Shown here piece by piece: positions 20,600-30,307 of a stretch of DNA of 64,000 nucleotides (the first letter of the stretch is position 1; the number at the start of each line of letters is the position of its first letter). The translations under genes and the position numbers were made by a program. The stretch is from Paenibacillus sp. J45TS6. GTDB taxonomy: Bacteria > Bacillota > Bacilli > Paenibacillales > Paenibacillaceae. Below the pieces are notes generated by a model that worked only from the letters and a program-made list of their open reading frames with translations, was not told where the DNA came from and did not search any database. The DNA is taken from positions 1-64,000 of the forward strand of contig NZ_BOSJ01000002.1 of NCBI RefSeq assembly GCF_018403285.1, read 5' to 3'.

Positions 20600-23068
20600 T
20601 TGTCAAATCCAGTATACGGTAATACTACTAAAACTACTAAAAGTAGTAAGCCGAAGAATCAAAGATCTATGCTTGAATGGCTTCTTGTTGGAGGCCTTGT
20701 TTTGTTCCTGATCTGGGCACCGTTCCAGATTGCTTTGTTTAATGGTCAGATGTTGAATTTTGAAAAGCCTCTCTATTGGGCTGTCCTAATCTCCACCCTG
20801 CTCATGTTCCTATGGATCGCAAACTATTACAAAGAGATTAAGCTAGAAACGCAGAGAGATTGGCTGCTTGTTGCTGTCTTACTGTTACCTCTGACTTATG
20901 TACTTTCTCTTATCTCAGCAGCATCCGAATATCTAGCAATGAATATGATACTGATCCAATGCATCTACGCGGTCATTTTTTCCATATCAGTGGTTATTCT
21001 CCAAAACAAACAAATCAATCATATCATAAATCTAGCAATTTTGGGGATTTCGTATATTATTGTCGGATTTGGTCTAATGAACTGGCTAGGTGCATCCCAT
21101 TTAGCCGCAAATTTAGTCGGATGGTTTACGGGTGCTGTGCAGAATGGAATATATGTAGATGCCGTTATGGTTGATTCCAACGGACCACGGCTTACATCGG
21201 TATTTCAATACGCAAATACATATGCAGCTTTCCTTATGGCTCTGCTATTTGCATCCATCTTTAGTTTGGTGAAATCTAAGAAATGGATAGGCCAGTTAAC
21301 TCACAGCTTCATGCTTGTGCCCATTATTATCTCGTTACTACTTACATTATCAAGAACAGGACTTGTCCTGTTGCCAGTTGTTTTTGTAGTACTTTTGCTC
21401 TTCTTAAAACCAGCAAAACAAATTTTATGGATTATATATTGCCTTATAGCTGGAGGAGCTACGATTGCCGTACTTAATCCAATTACGACAGCGGGTCTGA
21501 AGCTACACGAAGAATATTCCACCTCCGTTGCTTTAGACGGTTGGATGCGCCTTTTAGTTGCATCTATTCTTACAGCGGTCCTTGCGTGGGTCATCCAAAA
21601 GTATCTGGCACCTCGCCTGACGAATGGTGTGCAGCACTGGGCAAACCGAAAATATTCAAATTTATGGATTCCGGTAGGTTCTTCTGTAATTGCAGGAGTT
21701 GTTGGAGGTTTACTTCTAGTAACTGGACTGAAGAGTATTTTGCCGCAAAGTATTCAAATTAGACTTGAGAACATTAACTTTAGCCAGCATAGTGTGCTTG
21801 AACGTTTTACTTTTTACAAAGACGCGATAAAACTACTCGGTGATTATCCGATCATTGGTGCGGGCGGTGGAGCTTGGGCTTCGTTATATGAAACGTATCA
21901 GAACAACCCGTATACAAGCCGTCAGGCTCATAACTTTATCATGCAATATCTTGTGGAAGTCGGTATTATAGGTTTCATCATTTTTATGAGCTTTATGATT
22001 TTCATTATTTATAAGTATGTCAAAGGATATATCCGGTCCTCGGAAGAGAATAGAGAGTCACATTTCCTATATTTCATTATTACTTTCTCTATTCTTACTC
22101 ACAGTATTTTGGACTTTAATATGAGTTATGTATTTATGGGAATCCTCGTATTCCTAGGTTTAGGCGGAATGGCTGCGGTTATGGATAATAAACCGGTGAA
22201 AAAACTCCGTTTTACAGGTGGTGGATCGCGGTATATGTACCTTGGTGTTGTAGGGGGCTTGTCTATCATCGTAATGTTTACCTCGGTACGTTACTTGCAG
22301 TCTAGCTATGCTGCATTAGAAGCACAACAAGTTGCACAAAACAGCCAATCTTTCGAAGAAATTAAATCAGCTTTGGATAAAGATTTATCTATACGTAAAA
22401 CACATCCTGATTCATTGCAACTTATGGCCGAAATTTATCAGCAAGTCTATATTCAAACTCAAGACGAACAATTTTACAATGAAGGCATGGCTTGGCTGGA
22501 ACGCGGAATTGCTGCAGAGCCTTATAACAAAAATATGCTGAAGCAACAAATCGCTCTCTATCAGGCTAAAGGAGAAAATGAGAAAGCTTTTGCCATTCAA
22601 AACGAAAAAGCCAAAAATTTTAACTGGGATATCACCTGGTATGAAACACTGATTAGCCAAGCTCACAATTTTGGATATCAGGCACTCGGGAATCAAGATA
22701 ATGAGAAAAAGGAAAAGTATTTCAAAGCAGGGCTAGATGCATACGAACATGTGAAACAAGGAATTGAACATTTAAAAACATTGCCTGAAGGACAGTTACA
22801 AGGTAGAGCATTTGAAATCACGCCTTCCATCGCTCTAAGTGCAGGTAAAATTGAATTTATGCAGAATCAGCCTGCTGAAGCTGCAGCGACACTGAAACAA
22901 GGACTCAAAGAAGATATGAGCGACCCAACCAATCAAGAAGTTGCTAGATGGTATCTCGCTTCCTTACAAAAAGCAGGGCAGACAGACGAAGAGATAATGA
23001 ATCAACTCATTGCTGTTCAGCCCGAAGCAAAACAACAAGTGGATCAATTGGCTAATGTAACTTTCTAA
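20600..23068 (+). CDS. Wzy/WaaL-type O-antigen ligase family membrane protein with C-terminal helical repeats
   Basis: 822 aa. Residues about 30-570 hold roughly a dozen hydrophobic segments including the Wzy_C region (LTLSRTGLVLLPVVFVVLLL; then GAGGGAWASLYETYQN and SRQAHNFIMQYLVEVGIIGF, where R/H residues of the periplasmic loop are expected). Residues about 590-820 form a TPR-like extracellular helical domain (LMAEIYQQVY, WLERGIAAEPYNK, QIALYQAKGENEKAFAIQ). This layout matches glycan-to-protein ligases such as WsaB/WsfB, and also glycan polymerases. The start is TTG at 20600 with AAGGAG 9 nt upstream; an ATG at 20555 lacks one. It diverges from the exporter genes, with galU convergent beyond the terminator. 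Confidence 0.85.
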   Translation: MSNPVYGNTTKTTKSSKPKNQRSMLEWLLVGGLVLFLIWAPFQIALFNGQMLNFEKPLYWAVLISTLLMFLWIANYYKEIKLETQRDWLLVAVLLLPLTYVLSLISAASEYLAMNMILIQCIYAVIFSISVVILQNKQINHIINLAILGISYIIVGFGLMNWLGASHLAANLVGWFTGAVQNGIYVDAVMVDSNGPRLTSVFQYANTYAAFLMALLFASIFSLVKSKKWIGQLTHSFMLVPIIISLLLTLSRTGLVLLPVVFVVLLLFLKPAKQILWIIYCLIAGGATIAVLNPITTAGLKLHEEYSTSVALDGWMRLLVASILTAVLAWVIQKYLAPRLTNGVQHWANRKYSNLWIPVGSSVIAGVVGGLLLVTGLKSILPQSIQIRLENINFSQHSVLERFTFYKDAIKLLGDYPIIGAGGGAWASLYETYQNNPYTSRQAHNFIMQYLVEVGIIGFIIFMSFMIFIIYKYVKGYIRSSEENRESHFLYFIITFSILTHSILDFNMSYVFMGILVFLGLGGMAAVMDNKPVKKLRFTGGGSRYMYLGVVGGLSIIVMFTSVRYLQSSYAALEAQQVAQNSQSFEEIKSALDKDLSIRKTHPDSLQLMAEIYQQVYIQTQDEQFYNEGMAWLERGIAAEPYNKNMLKQQIALYQAKGENEKAFAIQNEKAKNFNWDITWYETLISQAHNFGYQALGNQDNEKKEKYFKAGLDAYEHVKQGIEHLKTLPEGQLQGRAFEITPSIALSAGKIEFMQNQPAEAAATLKQGLKEDMSDPTNQEVARWYLASLQKAGQTDEEIMNQLIAVQPEAKQQVDQLANVTF

Positions 23069-23074
23069 ACACAG

Positions 23075-23117
23075 AGAACCCCTGAGTTAAAATAAACTCA
23101 AGGGTTCTTTTTTCTTT
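23075..23117 (+). terminator. Terminator of the ligase-like gene
   Basis: 14-bp stem with one unpaired C (AGAACCCCTGAGTT 23075-23088 / AACTCAAGGGTTCT 23095-23108) followed by a T6 run on the plus strand, 6 bp after the stop codon. Confidence 0.88.
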
Positions 23118-23147
23118 AAATTAGATTTTAAATTTTATCAAATAAAT

Positions 23148-24032
23148 CTATTTGTTCGACATTTTATAAGATTGCATAACACGCTCTAAATACTCACTTA
23201 AATCTTTCCCTAACTCCTCATTTTTCAAGGCATAGTGAATAGTTGTCTGAATAAACCCAAGTTTCTCACCTACATCATGACGCGTCCCCTCAAAGTGATA
23301 AGCAAGAATATCTCTTTTTCCTCCTAGAGCAGCTATTGCATCAGTCAACTGAATTTCTCCATTGACTCCGGTATGCTGTTGCTCTAAAAGATTGAAAATA
23401 TCTGGTGTAAGTATGTATCTTCCCATAATCGCGAGATTAGATAAAGATGTTCCCACAGCAGGTTTCTCAACTAAATTGTTAGCTTTATATACACGCTCAA
23501 GTAATGGCTCCCCCTCTATAATTCCATATCTTGAGATTTCATTCCATGGAACTGGCTGTACCCCGACTACCGGTGTTTCATACTGATCATAAATTTCCAT
23601 CATCTGTTGTAAACAAGGTTGCTCTGATTCTACAATATCATCACCTAGAAGGACAGCAAATGGTTCGTCTCCAATAAACTTACGTGCACACCATATCGCA
23701 TGTCCCAAACCTTTAGGTTCTTTTTGTCTAATATAATGGATATCTGCCATTTCAGATGACTTGCGTACTTCCTCAAGTAAAGCCCACTTTTCCTTCGCTG
23801 CTAAATTATGTTCTAATTCAAAATAATTATCAAAATGATCTTCTATTGCTCTTTTACCTTTGCCAGTGACGATAATAATATCTTCAATTCCTGAAGCTAC
23901 AGCCTCTTCTATTATGTATTGAATTGTTGGTTTATCTACAATTGGAAGCATCTCTTTTGGCATTGCTTTTGTAGCAGGTAAGAATCTGGTACCTAGCCCT
24001 GCTGCGGGAATTATAGCCTTGCGTATTTTCAT
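23148..24032 (-). CDS. galU: UTP-glucose-1-phosphate uridylyltransferase GalU (GtaB)
   Basis: Forms UDP-glucose for glycolipids, teichoic-acid glucosylation and exopolysaccharides. 294 aa. Signature at the N terminus: [20 protein letters not shown], then [20 protein letters not shown] at the metal site, NLVEKP, and [13 protein letters not shown]. The ATG is 10 nt after AAGGGG. It is a single-gene unit with its own promoter and terminators on both sides, convergent with the ligase-like gene. Its position at the edge of the glycan cluster suggests it supplies UDP-sugar. Confidence 0.95.
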   Translation of the reverse strand: MKIRKAIIPAAGLGTRFLPATKAMPKEMLPIVDKPTIQYIIEEAVASGIEDIIIVTGKGKRAIEDHFDNYFELEHNLAAKEKWALLEEVRKSSEMADIHYIRQKEPKGLGHAIWCARKFIGDEPFAVLLGDDIVESEQPCLQQMMEIYDQYETPVVGVQPVPWNEISRYGIIEGEPLLERVYKANNLVEKPAVGTSLSNLAIMGRYILTPDIFNLLEQQHTGVNGEIQLTDAIAALGGKRDILAYHFEGTRHDVGEKLGFIQTTIHYALKNEELGKDLSEYLERVMQSYKMSNK

Positions 24033-24061
24033 TATGTAAAGTCCCCTTCATATCAGTATGA

Positions 24062-24090
24062 ATTATATTATAACGGAATTAATTGGTAAA
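24062..24090 (-). promoter_or_regulatory. galU promoter candidate
   Basis: On the minus strand TTTACC (24085-24090), 17-nt spacer, TATAAT (24062-24067); a second overlapping TATAAT sits at 24067-24072. Start of transcription would be about 25 nt upstream of galU. Confidence 0.5.
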
Positions 24091-24140
24091 TTGTTTAATA
24101 ATTATTATTCTTGAATGTAATTATCCTATTTAAATAATAG

Positions 24141-24186
24141 AAAAAAGGCCTATCTTCACTTCAAGTGTAGATAGGCCTCTTTTTTC
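24141..24186 (-). terminator. Terminator of the U32 peptidase gene (bidirectional)
   Basis: AGGCCTATC and GATAGGCCT arms enclose a further CACTT/AAGTG pairing; T6 runs lie on both sides, so it can stop transcription in either direction. It lies 10 bp after the stop of the gene ending at 24196. Confidence 0.88.
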
Positions 24187-24195
24187 CAAAACTAT

Positions 24196-26709
24196 TTATT
24201 TCACCAACTGACCGCGAGTTACACCCAGCTGATTTGTTGCCTTAAGTGTCTTCCATACCTGTGTACCGCTGATCTCTCCGCGCAGGGCACGGTTATACAG
24301 ATCAATTACTTCGCGTACTTGTTCCGGTGTTTCTTCCAGGAACTCAACACGGTAGCGGGATACGCCTAGGTCCATGAAGTTGGTCAGGTATTCAGCACCG
24401 GACTGTTCAATTGCATTATACACCGTGTTACGGCAGCCTTCATCAACACGAACCGGATGGGACATGCCGATACGGTCTTGCAATGACACACTGTGATCTT
24501 CACAAGGACGACCGCAGTTTGTATAGTCTGTTCCTTCACTAAGGAATGTGCAATATACACAATGTTCCGTGTGGAACATTGGCAAATGCTGATGAATAAC
24601 GACTTCCATTTTATCTGTCTGCGAACGTTCAAGCAGATCGACCATTTGCTGAATGTTCAGGTCATAAGATGGTGTAACATAATCGCATCCTGACTCTACG
24701 AATAGCTCAACTGCTTTGTGGTTGGCAATGTTCAAAGAGAAATCACCAATCAGTTCCGGATGCTCCGCATCTGGATTCTCCATCCGATGACGAAGGTAGA
24801 AGTATAGCGCACCTGTGTTACGAACCAGCACAGCATCAGGCTTCAGACGCAGGATATTGTTATGATACCCATTCTCGCCTGGCATATGAATACGCGGTGT
24901 AGCGAGTGCGATTTTTTTGCCTGCTGCGCGAACCATTTCAACTGCTGCAGGGAATTGTTTGATGAATTCGAAATCGGCATAAATCATGCCAACTCCTGCT
25001 TCAATTGCTGCTTCCACTTGTGGAAGACTGCGGCAGAGTGCGGTAAGTTCCGCCTCGCCACGTTTTACAGGTGCTGCAGGAGTAGCCGCATCGCCGTATA
25101 CTTCCACTTCCCGTTTCACGTAGACAGGAGGTTTCGGACGTTCGCCAACGAGCATATCCACTGCACGGCGGCGAATGCTGTTTAGCTCACGCATTGGAAC
25201 AATAACGTCACCGTGAAGCTCTACGTCAAGTTTCTCCAGTTGGTATACAGTACCGCCAAGACGTCCAAATTGCTCTTCGAGCAATTCACGGTTCATCGGG
25301 CGCTTCTTAGCAATCTCCAGTTCGAGTTCGGAGTTCACATGAACGGTTGTACCTTTCTGCACATCAGTCCAAGTCGTCTCAAGCAAACCGCCTGGGCGGC
25401 CAACAACACTGACATGTACAGGGAAGACCCGATAAGGTTTTTCCGTCTCATAGCTTTGACGCAGACGCTTGTCGAGCGCTGGATCGTTGGTTTTCCAGAT
25501 CCGATCCCCTTCATGCAAACGACGCAAATCTACATCACTGCGGCCAGGTACGATATCTATAATCCAACCTTCGCCAGCTTCGCCTTCAATCTTCACACCC
25601 TGTCTACGGATATCGTATACACGTCCGCCTTCTTCACGTTGTGTTGGATCTCCCGCATCAAATACAATTCCGTCTCCACGTTTCAGCGGAGCTTCAATCT
25701 TACATACAACACCATCACGTAAAATTTTCTCTACACGCCCAAGATATACACCGCGGCTTTTCGGGAAGGTACCATCAACCAATTTCTTATTGTTCGTTCC
25801 TTCCAAGAAACCATGGGTAAATCCACGAGAGAAACTTTGCTGAAGTTCACGAATTTCTTCTTTACTTACGGGATTCTCAATTCCGTCAAAATATCCATCA
25901 ATCGCTTTACGATATTTGCTGACTACGTTTGCCACATACTCAGGTGTTTTAAGACGTCCTTCGATTTTAAAAGATGTCACCCCTGCTTCAATCAGTTCAG
26001 GCATAATATCAATCGCAGCAAGGTCTTTAGGAGATAGCAGATAAGCTACGTCTCCCATTGGTTTTTGCTCTCCATCTACCATCAGATCATAAGGAAGACG
26101 GCAAGCCTGCGCACATTCCCCGCGGTTTGCGGAACGTCCGCCCCACATCTCAGAAGTCAAACATTGACCTGAGTAGGAGACACAGAGCGCACCATGCACG
26201 AATACTTCCATCGGCAAACGTGCTTGCTCCCCAATTTTTTGAATTTGCTTGAGGTTATTTTCCCGTCCAAGTACGACACGTTCTATATCAAAAGGTTTCG
26301 TGAATTCAACCGCTTCAGGCGAGGTAATGGTCATTTGTGTTGACCCATGAATCGGGAAATCCGGAGAAATCTCGCGGATCAATTTTACAAGACCGAGATC
26401 CTGAACGATAACCGCATCTACCCCTGCATCTACACAAGCGTCCACGAGTTCCTTCGCATCACGAAGTTCATTCTCAAATACCAATATATTAAATGTCAAA
26501 AATCCTTTTACGCCGTAGCTGTGCAAGTACGCCATAATTTCAGGCAGCTCTTCCATACGGAAGTTATTCGCTCTTGCCCGGGCATTAAATTTCTCAACAC
26601 CAAAAAATATCGCATCCGCACCATTCGCAACAGCGGAACGCATACAATCCCAATCACCGGCAGGAGCAAGCAGCTCCACATCTTCTCTTCTTAATGCTTT
26701 AATATCCAT
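24196..26709 (-). CDS. U32 peptidase-family protein, long form (RlhA/TrhP-like)
   Basis: 837 aa. The U32 signature, including EVFVHGALCVSYSGQCL, WGGRSANRGECAQACR, is near residues 160-205, followed by SPKDLAAI and FKIEGRLKTPEYV. The middle (about 370-530) resembles DUF3656, and the last 300 residues have a second Cys-rich U32-like segment (HCVYCTFLSEGTDYTNCGRPC). E. coli members of this family (RlhA, TrhP) are prephenate-dependent RNA hydroxylation factors acting on 23S rRNA C2501 or tRNA U34 rather than proven proteases, so RNA modification is a fair inference. AGGAGG precedes ATG at 26709; the longer frame to 26745 lacks a ribosome-binding site. Single-gene unit. Confidence 0.88.
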   Translation of the reverse strand: MDIKALRREDVELLAPAGDWDCMRSAVANGADAIFFGVEKFNARARANNFRMEELPEIMAYLHSYGVKGFLTFNILVFENELRDAKELVDACVDAGVDAVIVQDLGLVKLIREISPDFPIHGSTQMTITSPEAVEFTKPFDIERVVLGRENNLKQIQKIGEQARLPMEVFVHGALCVSYSGQCLTSEMWGGRSANRGECAQACRLPYDLMVDGEQKPMGDVAYLLSPKDLAAIDIMPELIEAGVTSFKIEGRLKTPEYVANVVSKYRKAIDGYFDGIENPVSKEEIRELQQSFSRGFTHGFLEGTNNKKLVDGTFPKSRGVYLGRVEKILRDGVVCKIEAPLKRGDGIVFDAGDPTQREEGGRVYDIRRQGVKIEGEAGEGWIIDIVPGRSDVDLRRLHEGDRIWKTNDPALDKRLRQSYETEKPYRVFPVHVSVVGRPGGLLETTWTDVQKGTTVHVNSELELEIAKKRPMNRELLEEQFGRLGGTVYQLEKLDVELHGDVIVPMRELNSIRRRAVDMLVGERPKPPVYVKREVEVYGDAATPAAPVKRGEAELTALCRSLPQVEAAIEAGVGMIYADFEFIKQFPAAVEMVRAAGKKIALATPRIHMPGENGYHNNILRLKPDAVLVRNTGALYFYLRHRMENPDAEHPELIGDFSLNIANHKAVELFVESGCDYVTPSYDLNIQQMVDLLERSQTDKMEVVIHQHLPMFHTEHCVYCTFLSEGTDYTNCGRPCEDHSVSLQDRIGMSHPVRVDEGCRNTVYNAIEQSGAEYLTNFMDLGVSRYRVEFLEETPEQVREVIDLYNRALRGEISGTQVWKTLKATNQLGVTRGQLVK

Positions 26710-26905
26710 ATATCCTCCTAAACCCGTATAAATCACGGGTTGCAATATAAAACCGAAACCTTGTTTTTGTCCTTACTCCATACGATTAGTGTAGCCAATC
26801 TATGAAACAACTATAATAGTGTATCAAATCCACTCTCTTTCCTCTACCACTTCCTGAAAAAACCGATAAATAAAATAACTTTTAAAGTCTCATATGGTGC
26901 ACATA

Positions 26906-26941
26906 AAAAAAGCAGTAAACAGATTTCTCCGCCTACTGCTC
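26906..26941 (-). terminator. Terminator of the copper-amine-oxidase-domain gene
   Basis: Stem AGCAGTA/TACTGCT followed by T7 on the minus strand, 21 bp after the stop at 26963. Confidence 0.85.
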
Positions 26942-26962
26942 AATTCACGAAACAACTTATCT

Positions 26963-28876
26963 TTATTCGTTAAAAGAGAATGATTTCAGTGCATGATCCA
27001 GCGCATTCTTTTGAACCTCTGTACGATTGGCATCATTCATGACGCTTGTTATGGTATACGTAACTCCTTTATGTTCGAACAGAATTTGTTTCCCTTGATG
27101 CGGAACTCCATTCTCTACCTCATGATAGGTAAAGGATGTGGCGGGTAGTCCTGCAAAGGTGATACTTTCGGTTCCCACTAAGCGAAAATCCTTCCGGCTT
27201 TTCCCTGCTTCTGCATAGGATTCCTTCATCTGACTTACAGCCAGTTCCACTGAGATCTCTTCGTTTGTCTGAATAGAAAAATATCCACCCGTGAATTGAT
27301 AAGATATCTTAGATTTCTCATATTGATCTTGAAGCGGTGTCCAAAAGCGCGGAATGTCCAGTGAGTATCCATATTTTTTGGAAGAACGTGTTACGGACTT
27401 GGTTTTATCGATTAAATAAGGATCTTCACCCAATCGTCCAAAATTCTCAGTCACGGTCTCAAAATCAATCTCAAGAGACTTCAAGATTGAATCAAACCGT
27501 TCCATCTCTTCTTCTGCTTTTTTCGGAACCGCGTATTCTAGATAATACCGATACCCGTTTTCCTGAATCAGCACGTTATATTCTGTCGTCCATCCATCTC
27601 CGAAGTTATACTCAAACTTGTTAATTTGTGCATCTTTCCCTGCCACTTTCGCTGTATAGGAATCAATCTCACGGTAAGCATCGGTAACAAACACATCTTT
27701 CATCCATTTCGCCAGCTGATCGCTCCAATCTTTGACCGAAGCACCCTGCGGGGCAGAAGTGACTTGCAAAGAAAGATGGGTTCCCTTTTTACTCTCATAC
27801 ACCATGTTTTGATTATCTTTACTCCACTCCGCAGGCACCGTGAGCCCGATACCATAATCCTGGTTATAGGCTGTTGTCATCCCGTCATCTACAGTCGATA
27901 AATCTTTTATTGAACGATCTGACGTGTTAAATGATGTTTTAAATGAGTTAAGCAATGGGGAGTATTTTTGGAGATCTTTATAGTTGCTTGCTTCGTTATC
28001 TGAAAAATATATTCCATATAAGCGCCCATTATCATAGTATTGTCTAACTTCCCAGAATACACCCTCTGTATCCTTTGTAACGATACGGGCATAAGGAGTA
28101 GGTGCGTTCGGATAAGCTTCCCGGTCCATTACCGTCTCGCCCATGCTTTTGGCTTCCTGAACTAGCTGCTGCAGCATATCGTCTGCATCAAGCTTCACTT
28201 CTTCCGCATTCACAAGAATTTCAAAATAATAGGCACCTTCGGCATCCATAAAGTTGATATAATCTTCACTTTCATCATAAGAACTGCCGACAACAAGTCC
28301 AGTTGGGTAATTCATAGACCATCCATAGTAACTGTTTCCTATTTTCGTTTTCCCTACATCAGCGTCAATCCCATCTTCTGATTGTTCGTGATCGGCATCC
28401 TCATTATCATTTCCTTTGAGACGAATAACAAGCTCACCGCTCGGGTTCTTCTGAATACTCGCTCCAAGGCCCTGCGCAACAGGACGCAGCGGCACCATGA
28501 GTACCCCTTGTTTCATTTCCGGAGCAGCGCTCATCTCTACCTTCTTACCATCAATCCAGGCTGTAGAACTGCCAATAGTTAACGCTACGGTATGTGGTCC
28601 ATCCATAATTTTAACGACATCATTACCACTCAGCTTTATTTGACTGTTGAACGTCTTTTTAAAAACGCCCAGTGGCACCATCATCGTCCCTTTTTGAATA
28701 TAAGGTTTGTTAATGCTCTGTTTCTCTCCATTTATAGCCGCAACCGTGCTACCTACTTTTACTCTAAGCTCTTCCGTATGATTAGCTTCAGCAAGCATGG
28801 GAACAGCTCCGCCAAAGGCAAGCATCCCTGTAAGCAAAAAGGTAGCCACGATCTGTGCCGATCTTGAATTATTCAA
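26963..28876 (-). CDS. Secreted protein with copper-amine-oxidase-like N-terminal domain
   Basis: 637 aa exported protein of unknown function. A signal peptide (SAQIVATFLLTGMLAFGG, cleavage near AEA) is followed by a copper amine oxidase N-terminal-like domain of about 120 residues (VAAINGEKQSINKPYIQKG, MMVPLGVF, VLMVPLRPVAQGLGA), a common cell-surface module in Paenibacillus. After a charged linker come two or three similar segments of about 150 residues (YGWSMNYPTGL; YGIGLTVPAEW; YGYSLDIPRFW), probably repeated PsbP-like folds. No oxidase catalytic domain is present. The preferred start is TTG at 28876, with GGAGAG upstream; an ATG at 28909 lacks a Shine-Dalgarno and would place charged residues before the signal. 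It is followed by a terminator and lies 80 bp after the HtrA-like gene. Confidence 0.82.
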   Translation of the reverse strand: MNNSRSAQIVATFLLTGMLAFGGAVPMLAEANHTEELRVKVGSTVAAINGEKQSINKPYIQKGTMMVPLGVFKKTFNSQIKLSGNDVVKIMDGPHTVALTIGSSTAWIDGKKVEMSAAPEMKQGVLMVPLRPVAQGLGASIQKNPSGELVIRLKGNDNEDADHEQSEDGIDADVGKTKIGNSYYGWSMNYPTGLVVGSSYDESEDYINFMDAEGAYYFEILVNAEEVKLDADDMLQQLVQEAKSMGETVMDREAYPNAPTPYARIVTKDTEGVFWEVRQYYDNGRLYGIYFSDNEASNYKDLQKYSPLLNSFKTSFNTSDRSIKDLSTVDDGMTTAYNQDYGIGLTVPAEWSKDNQNMVYESKKGTHLSLQVTSAPQGASVKDWSDQLAKWMKDVFVTDAYREIDSYTAKVAGKDAQINKFEYNFGDGWTTEYNVLIQENGYRYYLEYAVPKKAEEEMERFDSILKSLEIDFETVTENFGRLGEDPYLIDKTKSVTRSSKKYGYSLDIPRFWTPLQDQYEKSKISYQFTGGYFSIQTNEEISVELAVSQMKESYAEAGKSRKDFRLVGTESITFAGLPATSFTYHEVENGVPHQGKQILFEHKGVTYTITSVMNDANRTEVQKNALDHALKSFSFNE

Positions 28877-28958
28877 TACTGTCTCTCTCCATTCTTCCGT
28901 TTCACACATGGAATATGATCATTACTGCTTACTAGAATCATCCTAGCGTTGATCCTTC

Positions 28959-30125
28959 TTAAAAATCTGACTCATCTTCCTCCGAATATACTTCCGTCTC
29001 TCCTTGGGTCAGAACGACTTGCCTTGACACAATATCTCCGCCCGACTGCATGAGCAGCTTCACTTTTTGCCCGGGTAGATAACTTTTGAGTAGTTCGTTA
29101 ATGTCGATCACCGAAGTAACACGTTTACCGGCAATACTATAGAGTTCATCCCCCTCTTTAATTCCTGCTTTCTTCGCTTCCTTGGTGAGAACACTTGTAA
29201 TCGTAAGCGGATCTTCCGTCGGGAGGCCAACGATAGCAGACCAGCTTTCTTCGAGTTCTACTCCCAAGCTGGCGCGTTTAACCTCTCCATATGTGAAATA
29301 ATGTTTAATTACATAATTAACGGTTTCAGCTGGTATAGAGAAACCTGTATTCTCTACGCCCAAAGCTGCAAATTTCATGGAATTAATGCCGACCACTTCA
29401 CCTTTTAGATTCACGAGCGGACCGCCGCTGTTTCCTGGATTAATCGCCGTATCACTTTGAATTAGCCGGTACGAACCATTTACTGCTCGGTTTAACCCGC
29501 TTACTACTCCGACCGTAGCCGAATTTCGCAATGAAAAAGATACCGGAGTTCCAATCGCAATAACGGTCTCTCCTACACGAGTCTGTTCTGAGGAACTTAT
29601 GAATTTCGCTGCTTTCAGGGATTTCGCATTGATTTTGATCATAGCGATGTCACTTACAGGATCACTGTAGCTTTTGACAATCTTATAAGACTTCCCGTCT
29701 GACGTAACGACTACCGCTTCTGTCAGCCCATCGATTACGTGAGCGTTGGTTACAATCCATCCATTCGATTTAATGATCACGCCTGTCCCATGAGCTAGGT
29801 TATAACGTTCAGATCCCCCTGTCTCTCCGCCCTCTACAGCACGACCTATAATTCCCACTACAGAAGGGGATACGTTATCAATGACATCTGGCACCTGATC
29901 TTTCGCAGTATATATGTACTTTCCCGTTTTGCTATCGTATTTGCCAGTACCGCCTATTTTGGCAAGTACCTCTTTCGAATTAATATAAATTTGACCACCT
30001 TCTTGCTTCGCATCGAATGATACGCTCGCTGCGTTTACTTCTGATGTAAATACAAAGGTGGACGCCAGTAGGCATGCAGCTACTGCCACACCAGCTGATC
30101 TATATACGGGTTTCAATTCTTTCAC
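28959..30125 (-). CDS. Secreted HtrA/DegP-like serine protease with PDZ domain
   Basis: 388 aa trypsin-fold protease for envelope protein quality control. Residues 1-32 are a cleavable-looking signal peptide (ending EVNAAS), unlike the single membrane anchor of Bacillus HtrA. A short piece (about 35-75, GGQIYINSKEVLAKIGGTG) recalls copper-amine-oxidase N-domain repeats. The catalytic triad is intact: H129 in NAHV, D159 in SDIAM, S233 in GNSGGP. A C-terminal PDZ domain (about 275-375: ASLGVELEE, GIKEGDELYSI) precedes an acidic tail. The start is GTG at 30125, 5 nt after AGAGAGG. It is just upstream of another secreted protein gene with the same type of N-terminal module. Confidence 0.92.
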   Translation of the reverse strand: MKELKPVYRSAGVAVAACLLASTFVFTSEVNAASVSFDAKQEGGQIYINSKEVLAKIGGTGKYDSKTGKYIYTAKDQVPDVIDNVSPSVVGIIGRAVEGGETGGSERYNLAHGTGVIIKSNGWIVTNAHVIDGLTEAVVVTSDGKSYKIVKSYSDPVSDIAMIKINAKSLKAAKFISSSEQTRVGETVIAIGTPVSFSLRNSATVGVVSGLNRAVNGSYRLIQSDTAINPGNSGGPLVNLKGEVVGINSMKFAALGVENTGFSIPAETVNYVIKHYFTYGEVKRASLGVELEESWSAIVGLPTEDPLTITSVLTKEAKKAGIKEGDELYSIAGKRVTSVIDINELLKSYLPGQKVKLLMQSGGDIVSRQVVLTQGETEVYSEEDESDF

Positions 30126-30246
30126 CTGTTCCTCTCTCCCTTCACTTATTTCTCTATCGACCTCTAGTTCTGTATGTATGGTAAATAAGAAATCTATTAT
30201 TCTAAGAAACTACTGAATTGCTGGATTCTATTTAAAATATGGGAAT

Positions 30247-30282
30247 AAAAAACACCTTCCTTATAATTCAACGGAAAGTGTT
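30247..30282 (-). terminator. Terminator downstream of the small membrane protein gene
   Basis: Stem AACACTTTCC/GGAAGGTGTT (one G-T pair) followed by TTTTTTATT on the minus strand, about 25 bp after the stop at 30308. Confidence 0.85.
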
Positions 30283-30307
30283 CTTGAAATAATAAGGCTT
30301 TATTTAA

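Noticed and set aside
25213-25722. 169-codon frame on the plus strand opposite the U32 gene
   Set aside because: Antisense shadow with composition following the minus-strand codons; no start signals.
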